64,000 bases of DNA, from the NCBI GenBank assembly GCA_028554795.2, contig CM068831.1:58899180-58963179 (forward strand). Reading direction: 5' to 3'. Source of the DNA: Sinohyriopsis cumingii (taxonomy: Eukaryota; Mollusca; Bivalvia; Unionida; Unionidae). A program made the translations under genes and the position numbers. Position 1 is the stretch's first letter, and each line of letters opens with the position of its first letter. The notes under the pieces are model-generated. The model saw nothing but the letters and a program-made list of their open reading frames with translations. It was not told where the DNA came from and did no database searches. This document shows positions 1-12,200 of the stretch, one piece after another.

Positions 1-17
1 TTTCCTTTAACTATATC

Positions 18-230
18 TTAAAGCTGTATTTGAGTACCAACCCTTGGAGTTTCTTCCCCAAAGAACACGTTATCCTCCTTTGAGCTGGAGTTGCTGGAGG
101 ATTTAGAACCATCTGTTGACTTCACCGCATTCTGCTGATTATATATTTCCTCCCGCCTTTGAGGCAATCCCTGACTCTCTGCTGCCCTCGGAGGAGCTGG
201 CAAGGGACGTGGGATCTCTACTGGCTTTGG
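18..230 (-). CDS. NEK4: NEK4-like exon 9 (C-terminus, stop)
   Basis: Seventy codons and TAA (20-18), entered in phase 0 after ctattttaag. It reads [19 protein letters not shown], a serine run ([12 protein letters not shown]) and [28 protein letters not shown] is proline-rich and could bind SH3-type domains (inference). No strong donor precedes the stop, so this is taken as the terminal exon. The 3' UTR and polyadenylation site lie left of the window. Confidence 0.72.
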   Translation of the reverse strand, partial: PKPVEIPRPLPAPPRAAESQGLPQRREEIYNQQNAVKSTDGSKSSSNSSSKEDNVFFGEETPRVGTQIQL

Positions 231-3200
231 CTTAAAATAGAAAAGATATCTTTACAATATGCATATTTAGGCTGTAAATGTCTTTTACATTTGTAAATGC
301 TGCTAGGATTTAAATTTTTAAAGATACATTTTTTAAATATGTCAATAAAAAACCAAATATACAAAATGAGCAAACCAAAACTTTTAATTGCAAAGCTTTA
401 TTTTTTGAGGAATTTATGTCAAATGTTCGATGGTCCAACACTCACAATTTATATACTACTTATGTAAATGCCATATGGTCATATGGATATACTAGTGTGA
501 CATGTACACCAAGTGTCATAGAGATATACTAGTGTGATATGTATACCAAGTGTCATTGGGATATACTAGTGTGATATGTACACCAAGTATCATAGGGATA
601 TACTAGTATGATATTTACACCAAGTGTCATAGGGATATACTAGTGTGATATGTATATCAAGTGTCACTGGGATATACTAGTGTGATACGTATACCAAGTG
701 TCACTGGGATATACTAGTGTGACATGTATACCAAGTGTCATTTGGATGTACAAGCGTGATATGTATAGCAAGTGTCACTGGGATATACTAGTGTGACATG
801 TATACCAAGCATCACATGGATATACTAGTGTGATATGTATACAATGTGTCATAGGGATATACTAGCATGATATGTATACCAGGTGTTATTGAGATTACAT
901 AAGTATTTTGTACACCCTGTGTCATATGGATATACTAGTGCACCATGTAAACCAAGTGTCACTGGGATATACTAGTGCACCATGTAAACCAAGTGTCACA
1001 GGGATATACTAGTGTGACATGTATACCAAGTGTCATAGGGATATACTAGCGTGACATGCATAACAAGTCTCATATGGTTAAATTAATGTGACATGCATAC
1101 CAAGTGTCATAGGGATAAACTAATGTGACATGATTACCAAGCGTTGTAGGGATATACTAGTGTGACATATATACCAAGTGTCATAGGGATACAACAGTGT
1201 GACACTTATACCAAGTATCATGGGGATGCACTAGTGTGACATGTATACCAAGTTTTGTTGGGATAGCTGTAACCTGTGTACCAAAAGTTATAGAGATATA
1301 ATGAATAGTTTTGAAGTTTTGCTCTTGAATCAAAAGTGTGAATGAGAGCTGGATGATTGAACAGATTCAAGGGGGGAAAAAACATGCACACAATAAAGAA
1401 CTGCTGACACACAAACCAAAAAGCACTAGTGACACACATATTTTGAAATGAGAACAAATATTAATGATAGCATGTATTAGCCCACTTGACTACTGGCCTT
1501 CAGTATACGGTAGCCCAAATCAAGTATTTTGGTAGCCTCTGAGCACTGAGTACATGGTTTGAAGGATTATGTTCTTTATAAATATTGCTGGTTTGGGGGG
1601 GGGGATTTTGTTGGGGGGTTTTCAGGTAAATGCACTGAAAATGTCAGATACAGTCAATAATATTTCATTATGAACTGCTGTTATTATTTTGGGTATAACG
1701 TCAGTTTTCTGCACATGATAGGCTATACACAGCTGCCAGTATAACAAGAGGAGACAGAACCTGGCAAAACCCCAGGAAGAACCGCTGACCCACTAGAAGC
1801 TACTGGCATGTTTTCTCACAGACCCACATTGGTTAAGCTGAAGACTCAGAACCAGACCGAGGTGGGATGGCAGCATTAGTTAAAGGCAAGTGCTTTAAAC
1901 CATCTGGACTCCACAGTCCTACCAAGAAGGTTTGTAAAGTTTCCTTCATTGCATACAGATTTTCAGTTAGCAAATCAGACGGCTATGATACAAAAGCTTG
2001 GCTTGGAAATGGGTATTAATTTTATTTCCTGTGTAAATATACTTACATTTTCAAATACGGACCTTGAAGAAGGGCGGGCTCTAAAACCAGAGTCACCACT
2101 GGAAGAGTCCACCTCACCATTGGACTTGTGAGAATCTTTGCTGTACTTTGTTAACACCGACTTCTTCTTTTTTTTCTGGGGTGTCCCTGCGCTGTCATTC
2201 TTTTTAGGCGTTGCTGGTCTTGCCTGCAATAATGGAGAAACATTTTAAACATGTCAATACTGTACATTATAATATTCTGGCATAAATGAATATTATTGCA
2301 TTTAGTTATTACACTGTATATGAGATGTGATACTTTTCGCAAATACATTTAAATGATGAGCTATTTTATATTGCATCTGAGTAAATTTGACCCCAAAAAT
2401 TCCAGACTATAAGTTTATGGTCAACTGTACATCAGTATCAGTTTTGTTTGGTTTTGTGAATTCTTCTTCCCACAAAGGCTGCCTAGGTTATAGGTAGGAT
2501 GCTCAGCATTCCCTTCCCTTATTACCTATTCTCCTAATGATAATGTGATCAGGAAATGTATTTATTCGTGGGGTTAAAAACATTTTTCAGCACATGCCAA
2601 TAACTTCTATTATATCTCATACTGAAACACTGCATTTGAAAGTGAGACTCGCTCAGATTGCTATAATTTCATGGGCTGAAATCTTCATGAGGCAACTCTG
2701 TTATCGTGAGAAGCTCAGAGTATATTACCCGCTTCAGCCACGATGACAGGGTTTGATAAGAGTCATTTTCTATCTCCTCGAAGTATCCCTGTGTTTTGAG
2801 AGCACAGATGTGATCATGCAAAGCTGCTTCTTTTGACTATGACAGAGAGGGAGCATATGACAATGTTCTGATTGCCGAATGAATGCAACGTATTCTTGGT
2901 GATAATGCCTGGTTGTACCATGAGAACCATGGAACCAGCTAATGTGAACTAAAGATGGTTGTGCCATAAGGACCATGGAACCATCTAATCTGTACTAAAG
3001 ATAGTTCATGTCCACAAAAAGCACACATAATTTGCTCACCCTGCATGCCAGCTTTGTAAGATAGGAGCTTCAATGGGACCCTGGCTAAAGACCTGAATTT
3101 GTCTGAATTGAGGGATATCAGCACCCATGAGAGATTTCATTTCAGAAAACAGGGTGAGGGACTTTGGTCTATTCAAGTCAAAATTAGCTAGGTCTGAGAG

Positions 3201-6200
3201 ATCTTTATCATGACTGATATATAATCTGCCATGATGTCAGAATGTGTCAGTTATCATGGAACAGTAGCCTTTAGTGGCAATCAGGGCCATCTTATTCTCC
3301 CCATAAAGCCAGGGAATAATTTCAGCCAATTCTGGGATTTAAGTACTCAAGAGACAATGTTACTGTCTTTGCAACAGCCCCCTGAATATATGCCACTTAC
3401 CTTCCTATGTCTTCAAACTGGAGGGTCTTCATGCTGATGAGATTCTCTCCATGACCAAAAGTCTGGAGAGAGCATGGTGAAGGAGATGATGGCCTAGACA
3501 GAGATGGAATACCTATGACTGTGGCTGTTTGAGAATATTCAGCCTCCTGGGTAGACCAACTGCCAGATCAAGAAGACCGTTGACTTAGGACTTGTACTAT
3601 CTGAGGGGAGTGATCAGAATCAGTTTCCTAGTTTAACCCCTTAATTAAAAATCTTGGTGAAAACCTATGGACTGATGTTAGAGCCAAATGCGACAGCTGG
3701 ATGTTGATAAATAGTTCTGAGGTAGGCAAATCAAAGAAATTTGGGCTGCACCGGATGTGTGAAACTTTATTTATTGCCCCACCTCCACCATGACCACTGG
3801 GTATGGCAACATCCTAAACTGAGCAGGCTGATTTGAATTGGGCCATGTCTGTTTCTGTGTTTGTCCAGAGAATGATCCTTTATCCCATTGACACCAATCA
3901 TCTTTCATCTTTGCTAGAGACTGATTGAGTCTATAGTGTTGTTGTTGTGATTTGGATTTTTAACGTAGCTTTAACAATTTTTCAGTCATATCGCTACAAT
4001 GTCTGCAATGTGACAGTTTATAGTGATGTCTAGCATTGGGGCATCATGCTGCAGACAGTCCACCCAGTCACATTATTCTGACACCAGGCCGACCAGTCCT
4101 AACACTAACCTCTTAATGCTGAGCACCAAGCGAGGCAGCTGTTAGTACCATTTTTGTAAGTCTTTGGTACGACTCTGCCAGGGATCGAACCCACGACCTC
4201 CCGCATCCAAGGTGGATGCTCTAACCACTAGTCTATAGTGTTGTTGAGGATAAGAAGCAAGAGCCTGTCTCCTCACTTCCTCTATCTTGTCCAAAGAGAA
4301 TGGGCAACCCAAAAGGTGTCAAGGTGGGGTGGAATTTGAGAGTTGCACTAAGTCAAGATTAGCAGAAACATTTAGGGCATTTGCTATAGAATGGTACAAT
4401 ATTCTGTTAATGACTGGCGATCCAGGCTGTGGACTTCTATGCATGGTCATTATCTGATTTCTAGGTGAGCCAGAAAATTGCTAATGACAGAAGATTTAAC
4501 ATTGACAAAGTGGTGACAGTTTTTCAAACCAGCTTTGATGTTGAGTGGAAAACCTTAATGTCCACTTTATAGAAAGAAGGAGGAGTTATACTGATGATGA
4601 CAAATTCTGTATCATGGGCCAGAAGCTCCATCTGAAGGCAGCTTGGTGTGTTGTGTACCAACGGGAAGAAAAGAAACCTCTGGTATCCATAGCTAATTCT
4701 GATGAAGAGGCAGTTAGCTTTTTCTTTGAATTTGACAGACTGTAGTAGAAGATGAAAGGAAGCAGGCCTTGACCATAAAGGCCTCTGTGGTGATAGGGGA
4801 TGAAGGGCATTCAGAGGCTCACAATGCCCTACAAATCTCCACCATGGCCATGAAACAATGCCTTCTTCATAGCTGGTTCAGAGAAGGAGAGCTCATCAGG
4901 ATACACTAACTGATGCTGTGGGATATCTTTGCCTACCTCTCTATAGTGGCATAGAAAATGTAATGCTGTCTAAGCCACACGAGTCTCTGTACCTACCCAA
5001 AAGGGAAGGCCATAAACAAAGAGAAGGCAGTACCTGTTGGATGGACATGCCCCAGCATGGATGGATGGCTCACCAAGAGCATAGAAGGTACTGGTGTTGA
5101 CTGTAAATGACCATACAGATGGCTTGGGGTTTTCATAAATGGTTGTGCGGTAGCTGTAGTGATCGGGACAGATCTTTCATTAAGATCCCCGTACAGGTCT
5201 AGTACTCGCCATGTCAAAGTAGTGGAGAAATGGATGGATTTCTCACTTAGATCCCTGTAAAGCTCCAGAACCAACCTTGCAATATTAGAGATATAGCGGA
5301 CTATCCTATTAATAAGGTTGCCATGGAGTTCTAACACCTGCTGTGATGTATGAGTGGAAAGACAGAAGGATCTATCACTTAGATCTCTATACAATTCAAT
5401 ATTGCATGGCCCTATGGGATTTGTAAAGCTTTCAGACTTGACTAAACTATAGTTGGAAGGGAGAATTTATGGTTCAGATGGTTGGATGGCTTGATTGACA
5501 GCAAGGACATTACTGTACGGTGTCATTTCCTTCATTGATTGATCATAAAGATCTGTAACAAATACCATCTGTCCTGACCTAAAGGCCATGCTCAAGGCAA
5601 ACAGGGGCACTTATACCCAGTGGGCTGCAATGAAAAGGTGGTACACTCTCTCATACTATCATTTCTTATAACTGAGTAATGAGATGAGCTTAGGGACAAC
5701 CTTTGCCCCAAATTCAAGAATATGTCACCTCCTGCAGCAAGTGATGCACCTGCAGCTCCAGCAGCGATAAAGGTGAGAGTGGTGATGGTGAGACTTCTGC
5801 CCATGGCTCTTCTACTTCTGTGGAGGTTATCATACCTGATGGCATTTTCTGTCTCAATTTTGGAAGGGGGGGGGGGTCCAAGGACACCCCTCCCCCACCA
5901 GGCTCACCACTGATTCAGTTATAGGATGAATATTCAAGAGATCAGATTGTTCAATGCTGGACTTGTGTCTTTTTCAGTCTTTTTTCCATAAAATTGCAAA
6001 AAATAGTAGACTACATATCTCTGGACTAAGACATGCAAACACTGCATGTCCCAGGAGAAGCAAACTTAGTGACAAGTGAAGCATTAGTCATGGTTGTCAT
6101 TGTGAGCTTAACATTTCTTGCATCTGAACATTTTGTCATCATTCTTTAGATTCTGAAATAACAAAAGCAACAAAAGGTTAATAAACTATGCACCAAAATG

Positions 6201-9200
6201 TGTTAATATGTCACAAAACCACATGTTAACAACATAGCAAATGAAAACACATAGCAAGAGCAACTAACGTGAAGTACAACATGCAACAACAAAACTCTTT
6301 TGAAGCTAATGGTCTGAAATAGCAAAGTTAGCAAATGGAGAAAAATTCACATAAAAATTGGTAAAAACAAATGTATATAACCTGGCATAGATATGTTATT
6401 ATGCACATACTAAATGGATTCTCAAGAGGTCTCTGCATGATGTAGACTGATCAACAGAGAAGGCATAAAATTGGTGATACCTGGTGGTGTCAAGGAGATG
6501 TAAAGATAATATGCAAGAGTTGTTGCCCTTTGTCTATATGCTATTGAAGAAAAGAGCCCTTTATGGAGGGCTGGATTCAAGTGGTAGTAATGTTTATATT
6601 GGAATGAAAAACTCTAAGCTGACAAAAACTGGGTGTGAATATTGATAACATTACTATGTTATTAAATTTGTTTCTTTCTTACTGTCTATGAGATAGGTCC
6701 CATATCAGTCATATTTGCCCACTTGTATTAGCAGAGGGTCTATACAACCAGGATTGGGTCATATTGACTAATATAGTCATAGTATTAGTTGTACTCAGAG
6801 CCTAATACCATGCATGTCTGTTACACTGTTACCACTTAAATTTGTGGGTTAGAGCAGTCTAAAAATTCAAGCATGTGTTTAAATTACACATGACCATAGT
6901 GGAAGAGAGAATGTTACTCCAGAACAGAGTGCTCAGACAGACAAAGGGAGCCAACTCTTCAAGCACACACAAGGCATGATAAGGAAGCTATATTAATTAC
7001 ATCAGTGTGTGCATATTATGTTGACCTTCAACCAAGGAAGCAGACACAAATTATATTAAAACCTGATCAAACTGATATTCAGGCAAATCTTATCAGTTAT
7101 AAAGAGCCAATTACCCATAACTCTCTGATGATGACCCATGCTTGCAGATAAACCCATTTCCATTTTTACAAAAGTTTTGTAAATTTTTAGAAAATGTCAT
7201 ATCTGATGGAAAGCCATTTTCACCTAATTTACAAAGTAGTGGACCTCCCTGGGTCTACTATAAGAGAAACAATATGTTACATTGACCTTCAGTATTCCCT
7301 TCTATATGAGCATGCAACCACTCTAAGGAAAGTCTTCTATTGTTTCTGTGAAATAAGTGCTGGTTAAAGATTCAATATAAAGCATACAAAAAAATGACCC
7401 TAGTATAAAAATAATAAACATAGTTCACTTGTTCCCAGTATGGAATAATACACATAGTTCACTTGTTCCCAGTATGGAATAATGCACATAATCACTTGTT
7501 TCCAGGATAGAATAACAAACATTGCTCACTTGTAGAATTCCATTTTCTACAATGAAAATGGTATTTTCAAAGATTTCCCCAGACATATCAAGATAAGTAA
7601 AAATCACTACATTCTCTGGATAAATGACTATCAACAATGAAATTTTTTATCAAGTTGTCTTAATTGCATAATGAATAAACAAAAATACCTCATGGAGCCA
7701 TGGTGGCTTGTTGGACTCAATCAAAAGTATGCAGGTTCAAATTATACTATTGGACTAACCTGGGTAAACTACTGTGGTGTGTCCTTGGGCAACTCCAACT
7801 GCCCTGGCACTAAATAACCTACTTGTGTTGCTGTGCCCTAAAGCACCAAACTAAAAATACCTGATTCTATTTATTATTGGTCAAAAACACATTCTGCTAT
7901 AAACCACAAATACAGAGTAGTGGTGGGACTTACATTTACAACAAAACAGTTGTATTAACACCCATTTACAATGAATGATGATGAAACCTGTTCTTGCTCT
8001 ATAATATGATACAGGTCTAGAAATTATAACCTCTGTGACTACATGTGATACTGCAGAAACAAACCTCTTTCACTGTCTTGGCAATAACAGTATCATTTCC
8101 ATCTTCTGAAGATCCAGAAGATGACAGCTGCTTTGCAGATTTTTCTTGCTGTGGTTGTAACACTTTATCTTCTACAATTGGATGCAGGTCCCTGTTGGCC
8201 TGGTCTGATGGTTTACGATGATGGCTGAGAATTCGTGGAGCTGGTACGGGTACACGGGGCTCATCTGCTTCTATCTCTATTTTTGACACACTTACTACTG
8301 ACCCACTATCTACTAAATCTAAAGGAGGTGGTGGCAGCACTGCTGGCGGTCTGCTCCTGACAGAGTCCACAGATTGTACAGACTGTACAGATCTCTGAGA
8401 TGCAGCTGATGATGGACGGCTACGGCCACTACTAGTACCTGGTCGTCGACTGGAAAGAATTATGAAGAACTTTTAAATCCTCACTAATGTTTTTGAGAAA
8501 ATCCACCAAAGATCAGTTCAACTTATTTGGAAACGAAAAATGTACTGATGATTGTGAATTCGTTTATTTTTTAATGGTATCTATTTTCATGATTTCAGAA
8601 GAAAAACAACAATTTTTCTTGTTTTTGAAATTTGTGGATTGCTTATGTAAATAATCTGATCATGAATTATAGAAACTTTAGAGAAATTTACAATGTGAAA
8701 AATGCCTCTCAAATATACTTGACAGAACGTGTACGCATAGCTGATTGATGAGTCCTGACTGTAGGAGTTTCAAGCCTTGCTGGTTGTGAGAAATAAATGT
8801 GTTGCAATGAATATATTTAACTTAAACTGTTTTTGTTATTAGAGAATGAGTATTTGTCAGCCACTTTTGAGAACTGTGATCAAGTCAGAGGGTCAAGTGA
8901 TGTAGTACATGACAAGGCAAAGAAATTTTTGTTCATGGTTCTAAACTGGAACACATTTAATTTCTATGATTTTTCATCTGTCATGCAATGTTACAGTTGC
9001 CATGGATCACCTGTATTTTCAAGACTTAACCTTTACAGATACATTGTCATGCCAAAGGGAAGATGCCAGCAGATATTTCTATACCCATGTAATTACTTTT
9101 CATACGAAAAATGTCGACAACTTGCATATGAAATGAGTATTTTAAAGTGTCTCAGTAGATTCCCACCAACTTTCACACAATGCATGCTGTTGTAATCTAT

Positions 9201-12200
9201 TTATCAAGAAGATAACATCAAAATGACTGCCAACTTATCAAAATCTAGTTGCTATAATGACCTAGAACTGTTCCAATTCCTTTGGCCAATCTTCTATTCT
9301 ATTTTGCCCATGTGCAGATATCTAGAATGGAGGCTTGACCAAAACTGTATCATTAAGTATGAAAGATGGTGGAAATTGAGACAGTTGGAATTCTTCTCTC
9401 AAATGCAGGTTCTTGACATTTTCTTGTTAAAAGTAATTACATAAATATATACATATTGTCTAGAATATTTAATCTGGCATGTCAATGTGTTAATAAAATT
9501 GCACACTCTAGGAAATACTGGTGATCTATGTCAAGTGCAACCATGTCTGACCAGATGAATATAATGAAGTTCTGACATTTTCTGTCACTTAACTTCTCCC
9601 TTTCCTTATTTTTAAAAAGACATTAAAAGGAAAAGAAGGTCGCCTAGACACAAATACCACTAAGAAATCAAGGGCTATGTGTTGTGCAACTGCATTTTTT
9701 TTATTACAAACCTTTCATTACATGTTTAGCTAAGGAGCATAATATTTATATGGCTTAGACCCGTTTCAGCATCATGCTTGCATCAGGTGTCTGTGGTTCT
9801 TTAGTAAAAGCATAAGAAATGTAATGGAAAAGTGTACTGTGTTGACTATAATGAGAACAGGAACAAGTAACTCATCCAACTTACTCATCCCAAGAACAAG
9901 TGCTTGGGACAATTCTTACTAAGCCCTGTAAAGTATAAACTGATAAACATCAACGTTCTTGTGTACATCTAGCAGTGTGTTCCAAATTAGTCTGCTAGAT
10001 TCCAATCTATGGTGGGCTTCAAAATCAGTTATCAAAGTCATTATTGTTGAGGTGATGGGTTTATTTTGTTTCTTTATTTTAATATAAGTTTTCTCATCAA
10101 AAATGAAGTGGTCTTGCAATAAATGTAATACTCAAAAATGTATCTGATTGTCTGCAATTCCATGACAGAATCTGCAGAGACAGTATGAACCATCTGTATT
10201 TGGGGGAATTGTGACAGCAAATATTACTAGATGGGATATTCCCATCAGTTGATGAAATGAACTGGGAATGCAGATTGTGGTTGTTTACTGATTACATCCA
10301 AACAGACTTGCATTGAAATATAAGAGTCATAAAAACTTTGGACTCAACGAGGTCCAGATTAGCTTGTATATGATAATGTGTTAAAGATTGATGTCAACTT
10401 CAAATTTTACTCTGGGCTTGGAGATAAGAAATGGGATTGTAGTTTATACCTTCAATAGCCAATCAAAACTCATGTTCCTTATGCCTTCAACAGCCAATCA
10501 AAACTCAAGTTCCTTACATGTTCTGTTTCGTTACAAGTGTGTATGATGCAGATATAAATATAAACATGGAAGTAAGACATTTACAGATCAACGGAATCAA
10601 AGATTGTACTTTTTAAACTATATTAACTGAAATCCAATACACTCCATTAAAGGTATTTTTCAGAAACCAAACTGCTAACAGACAGAACTGACAGCTAGAT
10701 GGAGAGAAAGGCTGACTGATGAACATTACTACTTGGCTCTGCCAACTTCACTGATGCAATATAGACTGATCTTGAGTAAATGCAATCTGCACTAACACTT
10801 AGGTCAATGGAAAAAAGATAACCATGGTGGCCTGCTTTACTGCCCACATCAAGGCACTGACAGTCAAGGTTTTTGCCCACAATTTAGTGTGTGTGTGTAA
10901 TTTTGATTTTTAACAAAGCTTTAACAATTTTTCAGTCATATCGCTACAATGTCTGCAGCATGGCAGTTTACTGTGATGTCTAGCACTGTAGCATAATTAC
11001 ACAAACATGTAGCATGATGTCCCACCCAGTCAGATTATCCTGACACTAGGCAAACCAGTCCTAACACTAACCTCTTAATGCTGAATGTGTAGCGAGACAG
11101 CTGTTAATACCATTTTTATAAGTATTTGGTATGACTCACCCAGGGTAAAAACCTGTTACCTCCACATCCAAGGCAGATGCTCTAACCATGTAACACCACC
11201 AAAGCAGTCACAATTTAGTGAGTTGTAAAAGCAAATGGGGTAACTTGATTCAGCATATTCAATACACATCTGATGCTATAATTTCTAGACATAGCAAAGT
11301 CTATAAAAACTTTTGACTCAAAATGGTGCAGAGTGTATTTCTAAAGTCCAAACAACTTAATCTCAGCAATTATGCTAAGGTTGAAGATAGGGTTTTCAAA
11401 CTACTTGGCAAGATCTGTACAGGTGTTACACCCAGTCAAATTATTAAAATAACCAGGTATGTAGCTGACCAATCAGGTGCCATTAAAGTCTGTTCACCTC
11501 CTTACACTGACCAATCAGGTGCCATTAAGAGGTATGTTCACCTCCTTAAACTGACCAATCAGGTGCCATTAAGAGGTCTGTTCACCTCCTTAGACTGACC
11601 AATCAGGTGCCATTAAGAGGTCTGTTCACCTCCTTAGACTGACCAATCAGGTGCCATTAAGAGGTATGTTCACCTTCTTAGACTGACCAATCAGGTGCCA
11701 TTAAGAGGTATGTTCACCTCCACAGGCTGACTGAAAATAACAAGAACAGTTAATCATTTTATATTTACACTCTGTCTTAATGGCATTAAAAAAATCCTTA
11801 AATATTTAATAGAAATGAAACTTTCTCCAATGCTTATATCAAGAAAGAAAAAACATCAATACACCAAATTTTGATATCATAAAATTAGTTCCATAATGTA
11901 AAGCACAAAATTTTAAGTCTGCAAATGTTTTTTGCTTTTCCTCTGGAGTATTTAAGCCAAAGATATGAAAACATTACCTTTGTCTGGTTTCCTCCAGGAA
12001 TATAGCTATATTTTTTTTAATGTATGGATCCCTTAGTATTTTGTTGACTGTCGGTCGTTTACCAGGGTCCTGATGTAACATCAATTTTATCAACTGGATT
12101 AGGTCTGCAGAATACTGTTTTGGCATCTGTGGCATCTAGTGGAAATATCACAAGTATTAAAGACATTTTACATCTAGGGGAAATATCAAAAGATTACAGG

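Larger units (their letters stand above)
231..2046. other. Intron 8 of the NEK4-like gene
   Basis: AT-rich, non-coding. It holds a 37-bp minisatellite (about 480-1275), a poly-G tract near 1597 and a minus-oriented SINE-B copy (about 1688-1925). Nothing else is supported. Confidence 0.8.
2224..8064. other. Intron 7 of the NEK4-like gene
   Basis: A 5.8-kb intron. It contains a GC-richer stretch at 2.6-5.9 kb with stop-interrupted coding-like segments, a SINE-A copy with target-site duplication, a short 37-bp tandem repeat near 7.4 kb and a SINE-C copy. The interval 5.9-7.4 kb shows nothing recognisable. Confidence 0.75.
8450..11977. other. Intron 6 of the NEK4-like gene
   Basis: A 3.5-kb intron. 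It holds a duplicated 35-bp block near 10.45-10.52 kb, a SINE-A copy and a 44-bp minisatellite. A plus-strand 120-codon open stretch (8833-9195) has no recognisable homology and is not called as a gene. Confidence 0.75.

Noticed and set aside
8833-9195. 120-codon plus-strand frame in kinase intron 6
   Set aside because: No recognisable domain, no splice context, and composition typical of AT-rich intron sequence.
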